From Sarcocystis neurona (lineage: Eukaryota; Apicomplexa; Conoidasida; Eucoccidiorida; Sarcocystidae), in NCBI GenBank assembly GCA_000727475.1, contig KL647293.1, positions 3,725,056 through 3,789,055 of the forward strand: 64,000 bases of DNA. The letters are read 5' to 3'. Shown piece by piece: positions 58,609-64,000 of the stretch; positions within the stretch are counted from its first letter, which is position 1; the number at the start of each line of letters is the position of its first letter. The notes beneath the pieces were generated by a model. That model saw only the letters and a list, made by a program, of their open reading frames with translations. It did not search any database and was not told the origin of the DNA. The translations under genes were made by a program, and so were the position numbers.

Positions 58609-61600
58609 ACGAAAAAAAGAGCCACACAGTCGCACAGACGCAGCAGCAGAGGAAAAAGAGAGGCAGACAGAGGAAGCAGCTGCTGCAAATGGGAGCAGCA
58701 GCAGCAGCAGAAATGGAAGAAAAGGAAGCAGCAGCAGCCGGTCGAAGAAGCAGCAACAGCGGACAGCAGATGTAGCAACAGTAGATTCAAGAAGAAGCAG
58801 CGGCAACGGAAGCAGAAGCAACAAGAAGAGCGAAAACAAGAAGCAGCAACAGCAAAAAGAAGCAGCAGCGACTCCCGGGACAAGAGGAGCATGTCTGCAG
58901 GAGAAGAGGACGGAAAAAGGAACGAGCAGCAACGACAGCGGAAGGAAGAGAAGCACCAGCAGCAACAGGGGAAGGACCAGCAGCAGCAGGAGCAGGGGGA
59001 GAAAGAGATAGACGAAAATAAGACAAGCCGTGTGCAGCTTCTTCCTGCTTCACTGCGTCATCTTCTTACAGCTGCTGCCGCTGCTGCTGCAGTTGTGCCT
59101 TCCCTCAGACGCTCGCGTGCATGCGTATTATGTTCGCACCAATATGTTTTTCACTCTGTACATATTCTTCTTCTTTCTAAAAGACACGATTACACATGTA
59201 AATCTGTTTTTACGTGCGTATGTGTAGACGCGTATCTGGGGAGGTGGCTGCCCACACGCGCTCTCGCGTACGTGATATACATACACATGCATCCTGTGCA
59301 ATACGGAACATATGCGTGTGTATGGATGTCCACGTGAACTTCGATGGATACACGTCCCTATGTTACGTATGTACTGAGATAAACTATATACATACATACA
59401 TATCTGTAGGTGGAGATTGTATACACGTGCATATACATGACCACCCCACAGATGTGTATGCACGTACATTTATCTCTATGTATATCTACGTCTTAATACG
59501 TATACACACGTACAAATAAATTATATACACGCACATATGTGCGTATCTCTGGCGCTGGGTGCGGGTCCTTTCGGGCATGTTGTGGGCGTGCATGCGGTGC
59601 CGGCTGGGCAGCTCCACGTGGAAGTGCGATTCACTTGCACGTGTGCTGTCCTGTATGTGGCTTCTTTGGGGGGAAGGAGAGAAAAAGAGAAATGCGTGTC
59701 AGCTAAGATGAGGACAACACTGTTATGTAGGCCGGCCCGTCCTTTCTTCCCGAGTAGAAGTTTGTACGGGCAGATGTATATGTATTCGTCTTCGTGGGCG
59801 ACACGACCGGAGACGCGTGTGTTGCAGGCCCACGTGTACGTACGGCTGAGGCACGTACGCCAGAACGTATGGAGCTCGCGCTTGAGTTATTAGTTCACGA
59901 GGATCTTCTCTGGATTTTAAATTCGCACAGAAGCGTATACACGGGCGTGTACGTAGGGTTGTGTCAACCTGCATGTCAGTGTGACTGCCTGCACATGCAA
60001 ATCAGGATTCAGAGGCGAGCATACATAAAATAGTAATATACACACGCAGGTGCATGCAACGGTGGTATACCCACGCGTGTGTATATATATACGTATATAA
60101 GTGCAGACACATGCAGAGAGGAGTCCGCGGGCGTCGATACACCCCTATCAAGATGTGTAGATACGGGGTGAAATGCGTGCGCGTGTACGTGGCAGCAGTG
60201 CACGTGGGTGGCTGCAAAAGAGTGGCCGACGTGCAGCACAAGACACACACAAACAACCGCTGCACGAAGGAACGTGCAGGCCAGCTGGTGCTCACCAGCA
60301 GCAGCTGCAACAGTGGAAGCTGCAGCCGCGCAGAAGCAGACACCTATTAAGTCGATACGTGGCACTGAAGCTGGGAAGGCAGAGGTGCTGCAGCGAGAGT
60401 GATAAGAGAAGAAGGAGGAGCAGTAGCAACACCCTCGTATGGACCCGACGGGTCTTGAAAAAGAAGTGGCAGCAGCAGACGACGACGCACCTAGGAGCTG
60501 CTGCTACTGGGGAGGGCGAGACCAGATATAGCAGCACACACTAAATACGCCGACTGGTGCAGCAGCAGGAGCAGCGGAAGGTAACATACGCATGCTGTTC
60601 CAACCACACGAAACGCAGCAGCCACAGCAGCATCACTTGAGATTTACTCAACAGCAGCAGGGACGAGAAGGAGGAGGAGGAACACCGGCAGGTGGACACG
60701 CGAATGTGTGAAACAGGATAGATGTTGAAGAAGGTGCAGCAGCAGCACAACCGATACACAGCTTCTGAGCTAGACGCTGTGACACAAACACCAACAGGGC
60801 GACACGTACACAAGACGACCAGAGCAGTGTAGGGAGAACCGACTGCAGCAGTGAATCGACGCGTGCTGCAGCAGGCGCCGCCGGAAGTAGCAGCAGCACA
60901 ACAAAGGACTCGTGCACTTGCAGAGAGCGACTTAAGGAGCCGCAGTGGCACACGACAGTGTGACGGCTGCTGTGGGAGCAGACGAAGAAAATCCAGCAGC
61001 CGCAGCAACACGGGACGGGCGCGACATGGCCATAGCAGTGAGAGAAGCAGCATTGACCACAGGAGCTACACGAATACCGGCAGCGGCAGGTCTTCTAAAA
61101 TGTTGGCATTGACAAAAATGTCGTGGTTTTTCTTGTTCTTTCAAGTTGCAACAACATCAGCATTAGCAGCAGCAACAGCAGCAGGCAAGTGGCACAGTAA
61201 CTGTTGGGGACATCCGGTGCAGCCCCGCAGCACAGAGCGAGAAACCATATTAGTAGCAACTGCAACTGCAACAACTGCAACAATAATCACCGCTGCCGCA
61301 GTCACAGCAGCCACAGTGCACCCGTAGTGGAAAAAACAGCAGGTAGTGCAGCGACGACTGCGCAGGTCTAGGGAGCGACTGTGACACGAGGAATAGCGGT
61401 ACGAGCGGTTGCCACAAGCACATCAGCAGCACAGTACGTGCGTCTGAGGCACCCCTCCCGCAGCAACAACAGACACGCTATCATCAGCACAAACATAAAT
61501 CTCTTTTTTCGTACGGAGAAGCGTTCCTGCAGCTTGGAAGTCTTGCGTTGGCATACGATTGCTCTTAGGATGAAGAAGGGATCCAGCATGTTTGCAAACA

Positions 61601-63257
61601 AGGAGGAACAAGTGAGAACGAGGGACGTCATTCTCACTCAGCATACGCAAGATGTACACACAGGCGCCGGTAGTGACGCCGGCACGCATGCAAACGCATG
61701 AACTGATGCGGATGCACTAGAGAAGAGTCACAGAAGGCGCGCGCCTCGAAGCGCGTGCGTGGGCAGACGGGAATCCTCAGAGGCATGTGTCGCCGCTGGT
61801 AGTTGATTTGCATACCTATAGACATATGCACTCCACCGCATGCATGAGAGCGCGTCACTGGGAACACGGCTGCGCGTGCAGTGAAGGGCACGCATGTGGG
61901 TGTTGCCAGTGGAATCCAGGCACGGATGGATACGCGCGTTGGCGCACGCATTAAGACAGACGCGCTGACGTGCACGCAGTAACTGCCTGCACTGGAGAAG
62001 GGACCGACGGCGGTAATTACGTACGACCGCGTGCATTGCCAAGTACGCTCGCTACAGACACGAACGACATCCAACAGTTGCACCTGTTGAAGCACACCGC
62101 GAAAATGCGCTCAGGCGACAGCCTCTTAGGGTTGCAATATACGCATAAAGTTTTCTGCACCGGTGAAAATCTTGCAGTTCCCCGGAGTTGCGTTGTTGTG
62201 GGGTACCCCAGTGGGTTTACGCCAGTATACACCTCAGCGCACAGAACACTTACGTGACATAAAGTATCACATGTGGTATCTCTATCTGTCTACATATGTA
62301 TGTATATATATACGTAGATACAAATGTCTACGTGTGTACAAGTAGATAGTAGATCATACAGTTTATATAATCAGCCTGTGTGTACAGACGTGCAAGGGCC
62401 TGAACGCAAGCGACCGCGTGCATACACATTTACGACTTCCGCCAATGTGCAGGACACCACGCATCCGATTTTTTTCACACAAGACGGTTATCACTAGCAA
62501 GGGCCTATGCAAAAGCGGGAAACAACTCTTTTTGTAGGTCCACTATTTTCCCCTAAGGAGAATACAAATCCTGCAGCACGAATCACCAGGTCCAGCAGTG
62601 GTCAGGAATATCATTCTTCCTCTTCCTCCTACATCTCTGAAAAAATATACCTCATTTTACTGCTGTTCAACGTGTAAGTACGTACACATCCCATTCTGCA
62701 GACACACATATGTATAGATGTGTGTCTGTGCACTCACGCAAATTCGTGTTTGTTACGTAGGCATTCGCACCTAGACACACTCATGTACACAAACGTATAA
62801 TCATCTTTGTACCTACTTATCTGCCTCACACGTGTACATTTATATACATATATATTTGTGTACACTAATGCGTCAGCAGGTGGGGATTCACGGGGGTAAT
62901 AGGCCGTAGTAGGTGGCTGTACATACACATGCACAGAGCATTCCAAATATAAACGCGAATACATAGCAAGTATATAAATATGGCTGCGAGTGTATAGGCT
63001 CTTTTATAGAGGTGAAAAAGTGCTGGCTGCCGCAGTGCATGCTTCCTGCAAATTGTCCTTGGTCTCACTTCCTGCATGCAAAGCTATGCTGCAATATGAC
63101 AAGGCATGTGTGCGCTTGTTTGTACTCCAGAGAAAAGGGTTCTTTCTTTAGTTGGTACAGCAGACTGTTGGTAGGAAGAGGGATCCCGCTTCGTTTTCTC
63201 CCATTTTGAGACAGACGTGTGCTGCTGCCTCTGCAGCTCATTTGGGTGTTTCTCAGT

Positions 63258-63417
63258 GTACGACTGGTGACGGATTGTTCCCCTGCTTGAGTCAAAAAAA
63301 CAGATAACGAAGCGGTGTAAATGTGCACGTGCTGACTTTATGTGCGACTGATGACAGATAATTCCCCTGTCTGAGGGGAAAAAGTCAACGAAGCGGTCCA
63401 CACGTGCATGTGGTAAC
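63258..63417. repeat. ~80-bp tandem duplication
   Basis: Copies at about 63258-63340 and 63341-63417 share GTNCGACTGNTGACNGAT, TTCCCCTG, AACGAAGCGGT and GTGCANGTG blocks in order. They are diverged and not coding in a common frame. Confidence 0.75.
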
Positions 63418-63961
63418 TTCTGGAGGCGGGGGAAGCTTCTAGTAAGTCTCCCTCGTCTCGTAGGCTTGCAAAACAGGAGACGAGGTACACGTGACCCTTC
63501 CGCAGACACATCATTTTAGACAGTAGGGCTGGACAGGTGGAGTGGGGATATAGGCGGGAGTGTGTAGTATATACACACTGTTCAGTTTACTGAAATTCTT
63601 TATTTACTGGCTACTAGCGCAAAGGAAATTCTTGTCAGTTTCACATGTCGAAAAACATGTCTCTGCACATAGCTTACATGCATATAGCTGTACATCCACG
63701 CCTGTGCGCCCACGTGTGCAAGACTTTCAAAAACACGTAAAGACATGTACATATATATATATATATACGCGTATTTATGCACATACACGCAAGTGGATAT
63801 ACAGATGTGTGTTCATAGGCAAAAAAAGTAGTAGATGTACACAGACTCACAACACCAAGGGGACGCTGCTGCGCACAAACCTGCAGACACGCGTGTCTGT
63901 GTGTATATATGTATATATATGTACATACATACATATCTGTATATATATATATATATAGATG

Positions 63962-63966
<5 letters not shown>

Positions 63967-63995
<29 letters not shown>
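63967..63995. repeat. (TC)n microsatellite at window end
   Basis: An uninterrupted TC dinucleotide run near the right edge of the window. The flank continues beyond the window. Confidence 0.95.
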
Positions 63996-63999
<4 letters not shown>

Positions 64000-64000
64000 T

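Larger units (their letters stand above)
58609..64000. other. No supported gene; CAG relics, TA microsatellites
   Basis: 58609-59010 is CAG/AGC/GAA-rich and probably 3'UTR of the preceding gene. 60200-61440 is CAG-rich on + but broken by stops in every Gln/Ala/Ser frame, like a decayed coding repeat. A + frame at about 61986-62257 has natural composition (around TNDIQQLHLLKHTAKM) but no ATG or good splice sites. The rest is microsatellite and tandem-repeat DNA. Confidence 0.4.

Noticed and set aside
58203..59011. Long frames on both strands around the last exon
   Set aside because: The + frame is an out-of-phase reading of the terminal exon running into CAG/GAA repeats, and the minus frames are Leu/Cys/Ser shadows.
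61634..62095. 153-codon minus-strand frame
   Set aside because: No ATG start, unremarkable composition, and an equally natural overlapping + frame. Neither strand has supporting signals.

Overview
The window reads as nuclear DNA of a coccidian apicomplexan, most likely an Eimeria species. The evidence is the mass of CAG/CTG trinucleotide tracts that encode runs of Gln, Ala and Ser, intron-rich genes with ordinary GT-AG borders and pyrimidine-rich acceptors, many TA-rich microsatellites, and an oocyst-wall-type cysteine motif. I see no operons, bacterial signals, rRNA, tRNA or CRISPR. The species call is inference. Most long open frames here are by-products of the repeats, and several real genes are visible only when short exons are joined in phase.

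Layout. 1.2-3.2 kb: broken oocyst-wall-protein-like gene. 7.9-14.0 kb: giant Gln/Ala-rich protein with an F-box-like segment, probably ending in a small exon 1.85 kb downstream. 14.0-18.6 kb: TAG, tandem and pyrimidine repeats. 18.65-19.5 kb: unrecognised low-complexity ORF overlapping a Cys-rich candidate exon. 22.1-31.0 kb: gene-poor in long ORFs, but with chains of short phase-compatible candidate exons. 31.6-41.3 kb: a six-exon receptor of the plant-type vacuolar sorting receptor (VSR) family, the best supported gene here. 41.9-43.6 kb: further small candidate exons. 45.9-54.1 kb: an RNA-binding protein with one RRM, Gly/Arg-rich and Gln-rich linkers and a split SPOC-like domain (Spen/FPA-like). 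54.1-58.6 kb: CTG-rich DNA followed by three phase-compatible exons that end in a convincing C terminus; these may be the 3' end of the RRM/SPOC gene or a separate gene. 58.6-64 kb: repeats, with no gene I can support.

All confident genes are on the + strand. The VSR-like protein would act in the endomembrane system, sorting cargo to vacuolar or secretory compartments. The RRM/SPOC protein would act in nuclear RNA processing or silencing. The F-box-like protein would act in ubiquitin ligase assembly. They share no obvious pathway. The most interesting items are the EGF-less VSR-like receptor, the G10-tract frame change in the RRM/SPOC gene, a 66-bp perfect palindrome in a VSR intron, an inverted repeat pair with a shared reading frame, and the hidden exon chains at 22-31 kb and 42-43.6 kb.
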